From Acidobacteriota bacterium (GTDB lineage Bacteria > Acidobacteriota > Holophagae > Acanthopleuribacterales > Acanthopleuribacteraceae), in contig JAGQSC010000019.1 in NCBI GenBank assembly GCA_020439745.1, positions 62,001-126,000 of the forward strand: a stretch of 64,000 nt of DNA, written 5' to 3'. Positions 17,431-26,827 of this stretch are shown here, in pieces (positions within the stretch are counted from its first letter, which is position 1; every line of letters starts with the position of its first letter). Under the pieces are notes generated by a model. The model saw nothing but the letters and a program-made list of their open reading frames with translations. It was not told where the DNA came from and did no database searches. The translations under genes were made by a program, and so were the position numbers.

Positions 17431-19376
17431 TGAATCCGTCATTCCGCCACCAGGACAGCCCCTACGACAGACCGGACCGAAATTGGGTGTGTGGCCGCCT
17501 CGCCCAGGGAGAGCCGTGTTCCAGGGGACCAACCCATCAGGGTCAATGCAAGGCTGGTCCGATGTGCAAGCCATCCATGAAGGGGTATCGTTTTATCTGT
17601 ACAAGAACCGTCGCATTCGGAGGGGCATGCGATAGTGGTCCATTCCCGGACGGGAGATGTTCGGTTCATGAGTCGTCTTGTCAACCCGTACGTTCTGAGC
17701 GATCTGTGCGCCGTCAGATCACCGGGTATTTTGTGATCACTGTATTCGGGTTGGTATTAGCCGGGTTTGTATTTGGATTTGGCCGTCAATGGGTGTCCCC
17801 GGGACGCTTGAGCTCCGCCCATGGGTTCATCGACAATCAATGTGCCAGTTGTCATCCCGCGCTGGTTGAGGGTTTTGCGGGTGTCCTGCGCCACGCAGGA
17901 TCGGGTCACATGAATGATCAATGCCTCGCATGCCATGACCGAGGGGTGGCTCCTACATTCGCCCATGGTTTAGCCGATGCTAAGGGTCGTAAACTCGATT
18001 GCGTACAGTGCCACAGAGAACATCGCGGATCAGAATTGCCTGAGGTCGCAAGAACCGCTTGCCAGGCTTGTCATAACCGTCACGTTGCCAATTTGCGGCA
18101 GCATCCTGAGTTCGCCGACTACCCAGCTTCCCCTCGTGTGCTGGCATTTGACCATTCAAGCCATGCCAACAAGCATTTCCCCGAGCAAAAGCAGACATTC
18201 ACCTGTGGAGGGTGTCACCAGGTGACCCCGCAGGGCAGTGTAACCATCGCCACATTTGAGGAAAGCTGCCGCAATTGCCACCTAGCAGATGTGCGTTTAA
18301 ACACTACAGCAGGTGAGGCGGGTGTTCTGGTGTGGGCCATACCCGGAATTGACCTGGAGACTTTGGAAGCCCATGGCTATTTTGTGGGTGACTGGCCCAC
18401 TTTTTCAGACCATCCACTCACGCCATTCGTTCGGGCTTATCTGCCTCAGGAGCGAGCTGAAGATTTGGCCGTGTGGGACCAACTAGATGTGCTGGATCTG
18501 GAGTCGGCCGACAAGCAGCAATTGGCGGCGGTACAGCGTGTCGCCATCGCCGTCAAGGTTTTCTTTGCCGAAACGGCAAGGTCCGGCCAAAGTACCTTGG
18601 GCGACGAACATGAAAATGGACGTCTCTTCGCTGGAATGGATCAAGCCACTTGGACATCAGCCTTGACCACATGGTTTCCACAGATGGATGATGAATGGGC
18701 ATTGATTCAATCCAACCAACCGTTGCCCACACACAGAGAACCAGCACCAAAGCCCATGAGCAAAGAAAAAAAAGCAGATAGTGGAGGGGATGATTTACTC
18801 ACAGATGACCTGCTGGGTGACGACCTTCTCTCTGGTGATTTGTTGGTGGGAGAGGTTCAGGACGATGACTTGTTTGGCAAGAAAACAACCCCGAACGAAA
18901 ACATAACCGTGGAGGGCTCTGCATGGGTCAGTTTTGGAGGTTGGTACCAGAATGGTGAAGGCCTTTACTATCGACCAGGTGATCATCCCGACGGATTCCT
19001 ATCCGCCTGGTCCACAAGGCTCGAACTGGATGTTTTTGACAAGATCCTGTCAGCAGGTTGCGACAAGTGTCACCTCCCTCAAGAAAAAGGACCCCGCTTT
19101 AGAGCCCCTTATTCAGGGGGTAGCCATGGTGTATTCACTGTGTTCGATCATGCTGCCCACGTCGCCATCATGAAGTGCGATGCTTGTCACGAAGCTGTCA
19201 CCGACCGTGCTCCCGGCAAGTCATCCTTTGCAGCCATGAAACTCGATTCATGTCGTATTTGTCACGGTGCCCAAGATGTCACCGACGACTGCATGAGTTG
19301 TCACAATTACCACGTCACGACTGAGACCGGATCCACTGGTAGTACAACAGCGATAGCATCACCAAAAAGACCATGA
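17430..19376 (+). CDS. Decaheme cytochrome c with N-terminal Cys-rich domain
   Basis: From ATG 17430 the protein is 648 residues. It has a cysteine-rich N-terminal domain (eight Cys in about 70 residues), a membrane segment near residues 98-118, and a periplasmic part with ten CXXCH sites: six between residues 135 and 300 (CASCH, CLACH, CVQCH, CQACH, CGGCH, CRNCH) and four near the end (CDKCH, CDACH, CRICH, CMSCH). An acidic repeat of DDLL units lies between them. It is the likely terminal or storage member of the redox operon. The start is set by overlap with the previous stop. The 3' end overlaps the convergent small membrane protein gene. Confidence 0.88.
   Translation: MNPSFRHQDSPYDRPDRNWVCGRLAQGEPCSRGPTHQGQCKAGPMCKPSMKGYRFICTRTVAFGGACDSGPFPDGRCSVHESSCQPVRSERSVRRQITGYFVITVFGLVLAGFVFGFGRQWVSPGRLSSAHGFIDNQCASCHPALVEGFAGVLRHAGSGHMNDQCLACHDRGVAPTFAHGLADAKGRKLDCVQCHREHRGSELPEVARTACQACHNRHVANLRQHPEFADYPASPRVLAFDHSSHANKHFPEQKQTFTCGGCHQVTPQGSVTIATFEESCRNCHLADVRLNTTAGEAGVLVWAIPGIDLETLEAHGYFVGDWPTFSDHPLTPFVRAYLPQERAEDLAVWDQLDVLDLESADKQQLAAVQRVAIAVKVFFAETARSGQSTLGDEHENGRLFAGMDQATWTSALTTWFPQMDDEWALIQSNQPLPTHREPAPKPMSKEKKADSGGDDLLTDDLLGDDLLSGDLLVGEVQDDDLFGKKTTPNENITVEGSAWVSFGGWYQNGEGLYYRPGDHPDGFLSAWSTRLELDVFDKILSAGCDKCHLPQEKGPRFRAPYSGGSHGVFTVFDHAAHVAIMKCDACHEAVTDRAPGKSSFAAMKLDSCRICHGAQDVTDDCMSCHNYHVTTETGSTGSTTAIASPKRP
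18789..18878 (+). repeat. DDLL-type low-complexity repeat inside the decaheme cytochrome
   Basis: About 30 codons encode repeated D-D/G-L-L units with T, G or S spacers and end in DDDLFG. The stretch separates the two haem clusters. The codons differ between units, so it is a protein repeat and not a recent DNA duplication. Confidence 0.8.
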
Positions 19377-19671
19377 ATGCCAATCCAAGAGCCGTGAATA
19401 CCAATGAAGGGTGACGCCAAAAACCGATACTGTATTGAGATTCCACCCAGTCACAATGCCGTGCCATCAAACGAGTGATTTCTTCCGTGTTCGTGGACTC
19501 GAGGCACGCCAGTTCGGTCTCAAAAACAGTTGCCCTTTCAACGTCTATTTCAGTCAGATGCTCCAAAAAAAGATGCACCCATGGCCCAGATTCACCACTT
19601 GCCCGACCCGATTGCATCCGAACAACGATTTCCCTAAGCGCCCTAATTGGCATTCTTTTGCGCGATTCCAT
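19315..19671 (-). CDS. Small membrane protein downstream of a LytTR regulator
   Basis: From ATG 19671 (TGATG overlap with the response regulator stop) it is 118 residues: a charged helical N-terminal part and one membrane segment near the C-terminus (VFTALGLAFMVFLVMLSLLYY) followed by a short basic tail. It looks like a tail-anchored accessory of the two-component pair. No family is recognised. It overlaps the end of the cytochrome gene by 62 bp in convergent orientation. Confidence 0.6.
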   Translation of the reverse strand: MESRKRMPIRALREIVVRMQSGRASGESGPWVHLFLEHLTEIDVERATVFETELACLESTNTEEITRLMARHCDWVESQYSIGFWRHPSLVFTALGLAFMVFLVMLSLLYYQWIRSQS

Positions 19672-20414
19672 CAGGCACCCATCCACTGTTTGAATTCCGA
19701 CGCGCGTTCTTGTGACACCAGGATCTGTTCATCAGAATCGGGTTTCAGTTCCACCCACAGACGACCTCTATCAAAAGGCCCAAAGCGATAGATGGATTGA
19801 ACATGGGCCAGATAAGCGCGATTCAATCGAAAAAAGGATCTGCTTGGGAGCTGATGCTCCAGTTCCTTCAAGTTCCGATCGCACAGGTACTTTCGACCGT
19901 CTAAGTCTGTGAGGAACGTCAATTTGTGGTCGGACTGCAAATAGGCAACTTGATCCATGGGAATCGACAGAAATGCAGCGCCCTTGCGCACGAGGATCCG
20001 CTGTTTTTCGCCAATTCGACGGTCGGACACAAACGAAGCCAACCGTTGGTTGAAATGCCCTTTGAATCGACGTACTTTCTCGATCGCAAGAGCCACATCC
20101 TGTTCCTTGATGGGTTTCAGCAAGTATTCGATCCCGTTGTTGTGAAATGCCTCTAGCATATAGGTATCGTAGGCTGTGGTGAAGATGACGGGACAATGTA
20201 ATGTCACCAATTCAAAAAGACCGAACACTTCGCCGTCACTCAGTTGAATATCCATAAAGACCAAGTCAGGCTCGGGGTGCGTGCCGAACCAATCGACGGC
20301 TTCCTGGACCGATGTCAACTGCGCTAATACATCCACAACGGGAAGGTTCCGCCTGAGCAGGTTCACCAATCTACGAGCCGCCGGCAATTCGTCTTCCAAT
20401 AGAACCACGTTCAC
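19671..20414 (-). CDS. LytTR-family response regulator
   Basis: The 247-residue regulator has a receiver domain with the acidic pair E7/D8, phosphoacceptor D55 (VFMDIQLSDG), conserved T (FTTAYD) and K (LLKPIKE), then a LytTR DNA-binding domain (residues 140-245; LVRKGAAFLSIPMDQVAYL, FFRLNRAYLAHVQSI). The start GTG overlaps the kinase stop (GTGA), so the two are a coupled pair. Its targets are unknown; the adjacent redox operon is convergent, so control of it is not implied by position. Confidence 0.93.
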   Translation of the reverse strand: MNVVLLEDELPAARRLVNLLRRNLPVVDVLAQLTSVQEAVDWFGTHPEPDLVFMDIQLSDGEVFGLFELVTLHCPVIFTTAYDTYMLEAFHNNGIEYLLKPIKEQDVALAIEKVRRFKGHFNQRLASFVSDRRIGEKQRILVRKGAAFLSIPMDQVAYLQSDHKLTFLTDLDGRKYLCDRNLKELEHQLPSRSFFRLNRAYLAHVQSIYRFGPFDRGRLWVELKPDSDEQILVSQERASEFKQWMGA

Positions 20415-21496
20415 GAGGCTAGCCTCATCAGTGGTATCTCCACGGAAAAGCGCTCGTCGTCCACGACAGTGATGCCTCGCCCAGTTAGGATAAGAGCTCG
20501 TTCATTGAGATTCTTCAAGCCGATCCCGGTACCGACCCCCTCGTCACGTTTTGGGAACTTGGCGTGATCGACCACAAGGTGTTCAGATTCAATCCGGCAT
20601 TCGAGTAGCAATGGTGATCGTTCATTGAACTGGTTATGTTTCACAGCGTTTTCCACCAGCACCTGCAGAGAAATGGGCATAATTAACAGTTGATCGGTTT
20701 CTATATCCGGCAATTTCATCACAAGTCCATCACCAAATCGAATGCGCAACAGCGCCAAATACGATCGAACAAAGCGCAACTCATCATTGAGCGGTACCCA
20801 CGATCGATTGTGGCTGGCCAGAATGTAGCGGTAGACATCCGCTAGGTGCTCTGTAAATGCTTGCGCCTGATGGGTTTGTTCATCGATCAATTGTGAAAGC
20901 GTGTTAAGGCTGTTGAACACGAAATGGGGATCTAACTGGTTTTTGAGAGCCATTAATTCGGCCTCGACCTGCATCCGGTGCAATCTTTCCAATCGCAGTA
21001 AATCGTTTTCTCGCTGCTTGATGAGATAAACGGTTTCATACACATGAGTCACAAACATGACGCAGATGACGTTGATCAGACATACCACTTCAATAGTTGT
21101 CCAATTGACCTCCACGTTCACAAATCGGTACCACGCCCACAAAACGATGACCGTGATGGGAGCCGTGAAAAAGACATTGGCAAAAACCAGCAGAACCAGT
21201 TTGCGAGTAGCGTGACGAAACCAGTCATAAAAAATGCGCTGTTTGATTAGAAACCATCTGTTCCCGTGCCAGATAAGAAAGGACAACGACAGGAACAGCA
21301 GATATCCCATCCAGTATTGCCCTGAAAATAAGAGTACACCGTGGAAGAGGTCCGTTGCATTTGGGATCAAAATTCCAAACGCAGGGATCACCAGAAGACG
21401 AATCAATCCGTCATTCAGTTCCGTTTCACGGAGCGAATTCAGGTCGGCCATATTCGCGTTCGGACCGTTCATATTCGTCTTCGTCGTTTCGTTCAT
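20411..21496 (-). CDS. LytS/YehU-type sensor histidine kinase
   Basis: The 361-residue kinase has four hydrophobic segments in the first 165 residues and a short coiled coil. A His_kinase domain of the LytS type follows (LDPHFVFNSLNTLSQLID with the phosphorylated His near residue 195) with an ATPase domain (VENAVKHNQF N-box and GTGIGLKNL G-box). It lacks an obvious extracellular sensor domain, so it may sense something in the membrane. It is divergent from the DUF1761 gene. Confidence 0.92.
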   Translation of the reverse strand: MNETTKTNMNGPNANMADLNSLRETELNDGLIRLLVIPAFGILIPNATDLFHGVLLFSGQYWMGYLLFLSLSFLIWHGNRWFLIKQRIFYDWFRHATRKLVLLVFANVFFTAPITVIVLWAWYRFVNVEVNWTTIEVVCLINVICVMFVTHVYETVYLIKQRENDLLRLERLHRMQVEAELMALKNQLDPHFVFNSLNTLSQLIDEQTHQAQAFTEHLADVYRYILASHNRSWVPLNDELRFVRSYLALLRIRFGDGLVMKLPDIETDQLLIMPISLQVLVENAVKHNQFNERSPLLLECRIESEHLVVDHAKFPKRDEGVGTGIGLKNLNERALILTGRGITVVDDERFSVEIPLMRLAS

Positions 21497-21558
21497 TGTT
21501 CATGCCAATAGATATCCTAGTCTAACCAACACAGACACCGCATTCCAAGGAGGACTTG

Positions 21559-21963
21559 ATGGACCTTTCACAACTCAACTACTGGGCCATTGGCGTGGCT
21601 GCATTATCCACCTTTTTGATCGGGGGCATATGGTACTCACCGATCATGTTTGCCCAGGGATGGATGAAAGAAAACAGTTTGACCGAAGACGACTTGAAAG
21701 GCGGCAATCCAGCTGTCATCTACGGGGGTGCATTTGTCGCTGCTCTGATCATGGCCTTCAACCTTGCTGCATTTCTGGGCCCCGAATCTGACCTTGCTTG
21801 GGGCGCTACGGCTGGCGCTCTAGCGGGATTGGGGTGGGTGGCAATGGCCCTCGGCACCATATACCTTTTTGAACGGCGTTCGTTCAAACTCTTTCTCATC
21901 AATGGGGGTTATCAGGTAGTGGCATTTGTGGTGATGGGTGCCATTATCGGAGCATGGCATTAA
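21559..21963 (+). CDS. DUF1761 membrane protein
   Basis: A 134-residue protein with four membrane segments and the family pattern GGIWYSPIMFAQGWMKENSL near residues 22-41. The ATG at 21559 is five bases after a perfect AAGGAGG (21547-21553); a TTG one codon upstream is less likely. The function of the family is unknown. The next gene begins 55 bp on and has its own AGGAGG site. Confidence 0.85.
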   Translation: MDLSQLNYWAIGVAALSTFLIGGIWYSPIMFAQGWMKENSLTEDDLKGGNPAVIYGGAFVAALIMAFNLAAFLGPESDLAWGATAGALAGLGWVAMALGTIYLFERRSFKLFLINGGYQVVAFVVMGAIIGAWH

Positions 21964-22018
21964 CGTCAGGACTCAAGTTACAATAGGCACCCACACGGAA
22001 CATCGTTAGGAGGATTGT

Positions 22019-22576
22019 ATGAAATTTCTGATAGGCCTGATGTGCGCATTTAGTATGGCGTTGTGGGCACAAGAACCCGACGCAGCCGCAGAACAAGAAG
22101 CTTGGATGGCGTTCCTGACGCCAGGTCAACCACACACCGATATGGCGCAATGGGCGGGCACTTTTGATGTCAAATCCAAACATTGGATGGATCCCAATGC
22201 CGAGCCCACGGAAGCCGAGGGAAAGATGGTCAACACCTTGGCCATGGGTGGGCGTTACCTGGTTTCCAGTCACACCAGTAGCTTCATGGGCATGCCCTTT
22301 GAAGGTATGAATGTCCAAGGCTACGACAATGCCAAGAAAATGTACGTTTCATTCTGGATTGACAACATGGGTACCGGATTCATGTACACAGAGGGTAACT
22401 ACAATGATCAGGGCGAGCTCGTCATGACAGGCACCATGTCGAGTCCCATGGGTGACCTTAAGGTCCGGGAAGTGATGACCACCGAAGGTACAGACAAGCA
22501 AACTCTTGTGATGTATTTCGAGATGATGGGTCAGGAAATGAAGGCAATGGAAGTTGTGATGACTCGCACGAAGTGA
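22019..22576 (+). CDS. Secreted DUF1579 protein
   Basis: The 185-residue protein has a signal peptide ending near ALWA-QE, then the DUF1579 layout: WAGTFDVKSKHWMDP near residue 44-58, a central RYLVSSHTSSFMGMPFEG, and repeated beta strands to the end (DLKVREVMTTEGTDKQTL). The family has a lipocalin-like beta barrel look and no known function. An intrinsic terminator follows the stop by 24 bp. Confidence 0.85.
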   Translation: MKFLIGLMCAFSMALWAQEPDAAAEQEAWMAFLTPGQPHTDMAQWAGTFDVKSKHWMDPNAEPTEAEGKMVNTLAMGGRYLVSSHTSSFMGMPFEGMNVQGYDNAKKMYVSFWIDNMGTGFMYTEGNYNDQGELVMTGTMSSPMGDLKVREVMTTEGTDKQTLVMYFEMMGQEMKAMEVVMTRTK

Positions 22577-22600
22577 GCTAACCTACTTCAAAAGACATAG

Positions 22601-22629
22601 AAGGCGCCATCAGGCGCCTTTTTCTTTTT
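22601..22629 (+). terminator. Intrinsic terminator after the DUF1579 gene
   Basis: A perfect 8-bp stem (22601-22608 with 22613-22620), tetraloop ATCA and a T-rich run of ten bases. Confidence 0.92.
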
Positions 22630-22676
22630 AATTGCTTGGTGGTCTGAGGACAAGGGCATATATTGATAAGTACATC

Positions 22677-23627
22677 ATGAGCAATTCCATGCCCACATTT
22701 AGGAACTATCAGGTCACCCGTGTTTTAGGTGAGGGTGCCATGGGGATTGTCTATCTTGCCAAAGATCAGACAGGCCGAAACGTCGCGATCAAGTCACTCA
22801 AGAACTTCGATACGTCTGATTCGTTTCGCGACCATTTCATGCGCGAAATGCACATCTATCAAAATCTGATCCACCCCAATCTCGTGATCCCGTTCGAGGT
22901 GGAAAGCGATCCGCCCTTTATTGTCATGGAGTACGTGGATGGAAAACCATTGGCTAAAGCACTAACGGACGGCATTCGTTTTGAACTGACCGCCATTGCT
23001 CAGATACTCGAACAGATCGGTGATGGCCTCACCTACGTCCACCAATTAGGCGTCATACACGGCGACTTGAATCCCCAGAACATCATGCTCGCCCGCAATC
23101 ACGAGGGATCGTTGTTGGTGAAAATACTCGACTTTGGCATTGCAAAGACAGAGGGCTCCTATGTGCCATTTGGACAAAGGCCCAAGAAGCCCCCTAAAAG
23201 TGCCGCTCGCGAAGGTGCCTATGGTACGCCTGGGTATATTGCGCCCGAGCTTTTTACCACGCATAAGTTAGATTTTCGGTCCGATATCTTTTCGTTTGGC
23301 GTAATTGCGCACGAGCTGATCACCGGGCAATCCCCCTTTTCCGCTCCCGTCCCATGGCGGACCCTGAACCGGCCCAAGATTCAAGAAGTCACACCAACCT
23401 TTGTCGCCATTATGGACAAGGCTCTGAACGAGGACCCCAACGCGCGCTATGACACAGCCATGGAGCTGGCCAGTGCTTTGGAAGACCTATTCAAAGAGTC
23501 TGAATTTCACGAAATGTTGGTTGAGTTGTCATCAAGCCATGGTAACGACTTTGCGTTACGTCCTGAATACACGACTCAAGACATCCTGAAGTGGGAGTTG
23601 GATTCAGAACACCTCCTCAACGGCTAG
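22677..23627 (+). CDS. Ser/Thr protein kinase with atypical catalytic loop
   Basis: From ATG 22677 the protein is 316 residues and soluble. It has the glycine-rich loop ([14 protein letters not shown]), VAIK lysine, αC glutamate and the DFG motif (KILDFGIAK), and GTPGYIAPE. The catalytic loop reads HGDLNPQN instead of HRDLKPxN: Arg is Gly and the ATP-phosphate lysine is Asn. The Asp base is kept, so activity may be low or altered. There is no membrane segment or sensor part, and the 50-residue tail has no known domain. An ATG at 22689 is an alternative start. It overlaps the convergent maeB gene by 11 bp. Confidence 0.88.
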   Translation: MSNSMPTFRNYQVTRVLGEGAMGIVYLAKDQTGRNVAIKSLKNFDTSDSFRDHFMREMHIYQNLIHPNLVIPFEVESDPPFIVMEYVDGKPLAKALTDGIRFELTAIAQILEQIGDGLTYVHQLGVIHGDLNPQNIMLARNHEGSLLVKILDFGIAKTEGSYVPFGQRPKKPPKSAAREGAYGTPGYIAPELFTTHKLDFRSDIFSFGVIAHELITGQSPFSAPVPWRTLNRPKIQEVTPTFVAIMDKALNEDPNARYDTAMELASALEDLFKESEFHEMLVELSSSHGNDFALRPEYTTQDILKWELDSEHLLNG

Positions 23628-25878
23628 ACCAGCGGGTCTTATGTGCCTCAACCGCTGCGATAGCTGCCATATCCACAATGTGACTGACCTCCGTTCCGGG
23701 GTGCAGTACTTGAACGGGCTTAGAGAACCCCACGAGTATGGGACCCATGGCGTCAAGTCCCGCCAATGCTCGGGTAACCTTGTAGCAGATATTGCCTGAA
23801 TTGAGATCTGGGAAGATCAATACATTGGGGTCTTGTTTCAGGCTGGTAAATGGAAATCGCTTCAGGCGGTAAGCCGTATTGAGGGCTGTATCCGCTTGCA
23901 TTTCACCATCAATCACCAGGTCGGGCATGCGCTCGCGGATCAACTCAAGTGCCCGCGCCATCTTGATTGATTCGGGCGTTCGGGCAGAACCGAAGTTTGA
24001 GAATGAAAGCAAAGCCACCCGCGGTTCCACATCAAAACGTTTGGCCACACGCACAGCACCGGCAGTAATCTCGACCAGCTCCTCTGGGGTGGGGTCTACG
24101 TTCATCGTGGTGTCGGCAAATATCAAGACCTTATTGTCTTTGAGCAGCGTATAGAGGCCCACCACACGTGTCACGCCAGGATCGAGATCAATGATTTCCA
24201 GTGCCGGCTTTATGGTGGTGGGGTAATCCGAATCCATTCCAGAAAGCACGGCGTCACAATCACCCAAAGCCAGCATGACCAGACCATAGTAGGTTGGATT
24301 GCTCATCAGGCGATGTGCTTGCTCTCGACTGATTCCACGGCGCGCTCGTCGCTCGTAGTACCAATTGGCATATCGATCGAGGTGCCCACTCAAGCCAGGA
24401 TCTACGAGTTCGATGCCCTCTAGGTTCACTTCGTGTTGCTTGGCCAGCGCGTGAATCGTCTGCTCGTCTCCCAGCACCACCGGTTGACCGATCCCTTCCA
24501 TGTGCACGGTGTGCGCGGCTCGCAGGATATCGACATCCCAACCTTCAGGAAATACCAAACGCTTTGTGGCCGCTTTAGCTCGTGCCTTGATGGAACGCAT
24601 AGCCCGGCGGCCATAACCGATGCGTTGTGCAAGGGACTCCTTGTACTGATCAAGATCCAGTGTTGTGCGCGCCACACCTGTAGACATTGCCGCTTGTGCC
24701 ACAGCGGCTGCTTCCCACACTAAAACTCGATGATCAAACGGTTTGGGGATCAAATATTCTCGGCCAAAACTGAAGTGGTCGACACCGTATGCTTTGGCAA
24801 CGGATTCAGGGACCTCTTCACGTGCCAATGCAGCCAATGCATGCACAGCTGCCAACTTCATTTCCTCGTTAATGGCGCGTGCATGAGTATCCAGAGCACC
24901 GCGAAAGATAAACGGAAATCCCAGAACATTGTTCACCTGGTTGGGGTAATCGCTGCGACCTGTGGCCATGATGACATCTCGTCGCGCTTCCATGGCTTCA
25001 GGATAGGTAATTTCCGGGTCTGGATTCGCCATGGCAAAAATAATGGGATCACGCGCCATGGACTTCACCATGTCCTGCGTGACCAGACCTTTCTTGGATA
25101 AACCGACGAAGACGTCTGCTTCGACCATGGCGTCGGCAAGGGAACGTGCATGCGTTCGATGGGCATAACGTGCCTTGTATGGGGTAAACGACTCATCGCG
25201 GCCCTCATAGATTACCCCTCTTGAATCCACCAACATGATGTTTTCGCGCAGCACACCAAGTCTTTCGAACAGGTTGGCACAGGAAATGCCCGCCGCACCG
25301 GCACCTGAAAACACGCAACGCAGTTCCTTCATGTCTTTACCGGCCAATTCAGCGGCATTGATGAGCGCAGCAGCAGAAATGATGGCTGTTCCGTGTTGGT
25401 CATCGTGGAAGACTGGGATCTCTAGTCGGGCTTTGAGCGTCTCCTCAATGTAAAAACATTCAGGGGCCTTAATGTCTTCCAGATTAATGCCGCCAAACGT
25501 GGGTTCCAACATTTCCACGGCACGGATGACTTCGTCCGGATCGGTGGTATTCAGTTCGATGTCGAACACATCGATGTCCGCGAACTTCTTAAACAGAATA
25601 CCCTTGCCTTCCATGACGGGTTTCCCAGCCAACGCACCAATGGCCCCCAAACCGAGCACAGCCGTTCCATTGGACACCACGGCCACTAAGTTACCTTTCG
25701 AGGTGTACTTATAGGCATTTGCGGGATCGCGTTCAATTTCCAGACAGGGCTGCGCGACCCCCGGGGTATAAGCCAATGACAGGTCGCGCTGGGTATGACA
25801 TGCCTTGGTGGCTCTGACCTCAATCTTACCGGGTCGACCCGATTCGTGATAAGACAGCGCTTCCAGTTTACTGACCAT
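23617..25878 (-). CDS. maeB: NADP-dependent malic enzyme with phosphotransacetylase-like C-terminus
   Basis: The 753-residue enzyme oxidatively decarboxylates malate to pyruvate. The N-terminal malic domain shows [12 protein letters not shown] near residue 34, [22 protein letters not shown] near 75-96 (in two parts), DDQHGTA, and an NAD(P) Rossmann part ([13 protein letters not shown]). The C-terminal 320 residues are the phosphate acetyltransferase-like domain ([19 protein letters not shown]) that in MaeB acts in regulation. The start ATG 25878 follows GGAGGAGG; the frame is open upstream to 26022 without protein character. Confidence 0.95.
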   Translation of the reverse strand: MVSKLEALSYHESGRPGKIEVRATKACHTQRDLSLAYTPGVAQPCLEIERDPANAYKYTSKGNLVAVVSNGTAVLGLGAIGALAGKPVMEGKGILFKKFADIDVFDIELNTTDPDEVIRAVEMLEPTFGGINLEDIKAPECFYIEETLKARLEIPVFHDDQHGTAIISAAALINAAELAGKDMKELRCVFSGAGAAGISCANLFERLGVLRENIMLVDSRGVIYEGRDESFTPYKARYAHRTHARSLADAMVEADVFVGLSKKGLVTQDMVKSMARDPIIFAMANPDPEITYPEAMEARRDVIMATGRSDYPNQVNNVLGFPFIFRGALDTHARAINEEMKLAAVHALAALAREEVPESVAKAYGVDHFSFGREYLIPKPFDHRVLVWEAAAVAQAAMSTGVARTTLDLDQYKESLAQRIGYGRRAMRSIKARAKAATKRLVFPEGWDVDILRAAHTVHMEGIGQPVVLGDEQTIHALAKQHEVNLEGIELVDPGLSGHLDRYANWYYERRARRGISREQAHRLMSNPTYYGLVMLALGDCDAVLSGMDSDYPTTIKPALEIIDLDPGVTRVVGLYTLLKDNKVLIFADTTMNVDPTPEELVEITAGAVRVAKRFDVEPRVALLSFSNFGSARTPESIKMARALELIRERMPDLVIDGEMQADTALNTAYRLKRFPFTSLKQDPNVLIFPDLNSGNICYKVTRALAGLDAMGPILVGFSKPVQVLHPGTEVSHIVDMAAIAAVEAHKTRWSSR

Positions 25879-26155
25879 GGTATCCTCCTCCAAAGTCTCA
25901 ATCCAAGGTGTAAGACAAGCCGGTTTATCAACCATCATCTGTGGTTCACGGCATGATATGGGGCGGTTCGTCCGCCTACCTAAAATGTAGGTCCAATGCG
26001 TTCTCAAATCAAGTTTTTGCACTTACATATCAGTTTTATTTCCAGATACTTGAACAATCGCAACAGAATGCTCGAAAAAAGTAGATGAAACCTTATCGCA
26101 GGCAGCTCCGTAGTTTCATAATCGGCTTGACATGACGTCTTCGCCGACAATAAAA

Positions 26156-26171
26156 TAGACCAGTCGGTTTA
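26156..26171. promoter_or_regulatory. Predicted TetR operator before its own gene
   Basis: The 16-bp near-palindrome TAGACCAGTCGGTTTA ends three bases before the regulator ATG at 26174. Eleven bases (TAGACCAGTCG) recur, inverted, at 26799-26809 before the PagL-like gene. The spacing fits an autorepressor site; which bases are bound is inferred. Confidence 0.65.
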
Positions 26172-26173
26172 GT

Positions 26174-26752
26174 ATGCAACATGCCACCAAGACCAAACTC
26201 ATTGAGACCGGACTCGAGATTATGCGTGAGAAGGGTTTCAACAATACCGGACTCAGCGAGGTCCTGAGTGAGGCTGGTGTTCCCAAGGGTTCTTTCTATC
26301 ATTTCTTCAAGAGTAAGGAAGATTTTGGTGAACAAATCCTAGAACATTACGCTCGAGCAAACTTGGCCATGACTGAAGCCACTTTGACCCAGGCAGGTGT
26401 CTCACCCCTGCAACGTATGCGAGCGTTTTTCGAGTCCGCCATCGACATGTGTGCCTGCAATGACTATTCGGGCGGCTGTTTGATTGGCAATCTCACGCAG
26501 GAATTGGCGGATCAAAACCCAAAGATGTCAGGCATCTTAGAGCGCAAATGGGCACAACAACGCATGCTGTTCCAAGCTAACTTGGAAGAGGCGCAGCGAG
26601 AAGGCGAACTTTCGCCAGCTCTATCTCCTGGCGATCTTGCTGACTTCCTGATCAACGCGTGGCAGGGAGCGATGATGCGCATGAAACTGACCCACAGCGA
26701 TATTCCGTTAAGGCAGTTCTTAGCGGTCACATTCACGAGCCTATTGCGTTAA
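26174..26752 (+). CDS. TetR/AcrR repressor, NemR/AcuR-like
   Basis: The 192-residue regulator has an N-terminal TetR helix-turn-helix (LSEVLSEAGVPKGSFYHFF KSKEDF, residues 30-55). Its C-terminal domain carries cysteines near residues 95-104 (MCACND YSGGCLIGNL) as in NemR/AcuR-type repressors, where cysteines or a nearby pocket sense electrophiles or small acids. Here the ligand is unknown. A matching near-palindrome before this gene and before the next one makes autoregulation and control of the PagL-like gene likely. Confidence 0.9.
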   Translation: MQHATKTKLIETGLEIMREKGFNNTGLSEVLSEAGVPKGSFYHFFKSKEDFGEQILEHYARANLAMTEATLTQAGVSPLQRMRAFFESAIDMCACNDYSGGCLIGNLTQELADQNPKMSGILERKWAQQRMLFQANLEEAQREGELSPALSPGDLADFLINAWQGAMMRMKLTHSDIPLRQFLAVTFTSLLR

Positions 26753-26793
26753 TTCCTTTGCAGTAGCTTGTGAGGACGACACGACATTGAATA

Positions 26794-26809
26794 CTAGTCG
26801 ACTGGTCTA
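26794..26809. promoter_or_regulatory. Second predicted TetR operator, before the PagL-like gene
   Basis: The minus-strand reading TAGACCAGTCGACTAG shares its first eleven bases with the operator before the TetR gene. It sits 18 bp upstream of the next ATG (26828), where binding would block transcription or initiation. Confidence 0.6.
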
Positions 26810-26827
26810 CTATTTGAGGTTTGATTT

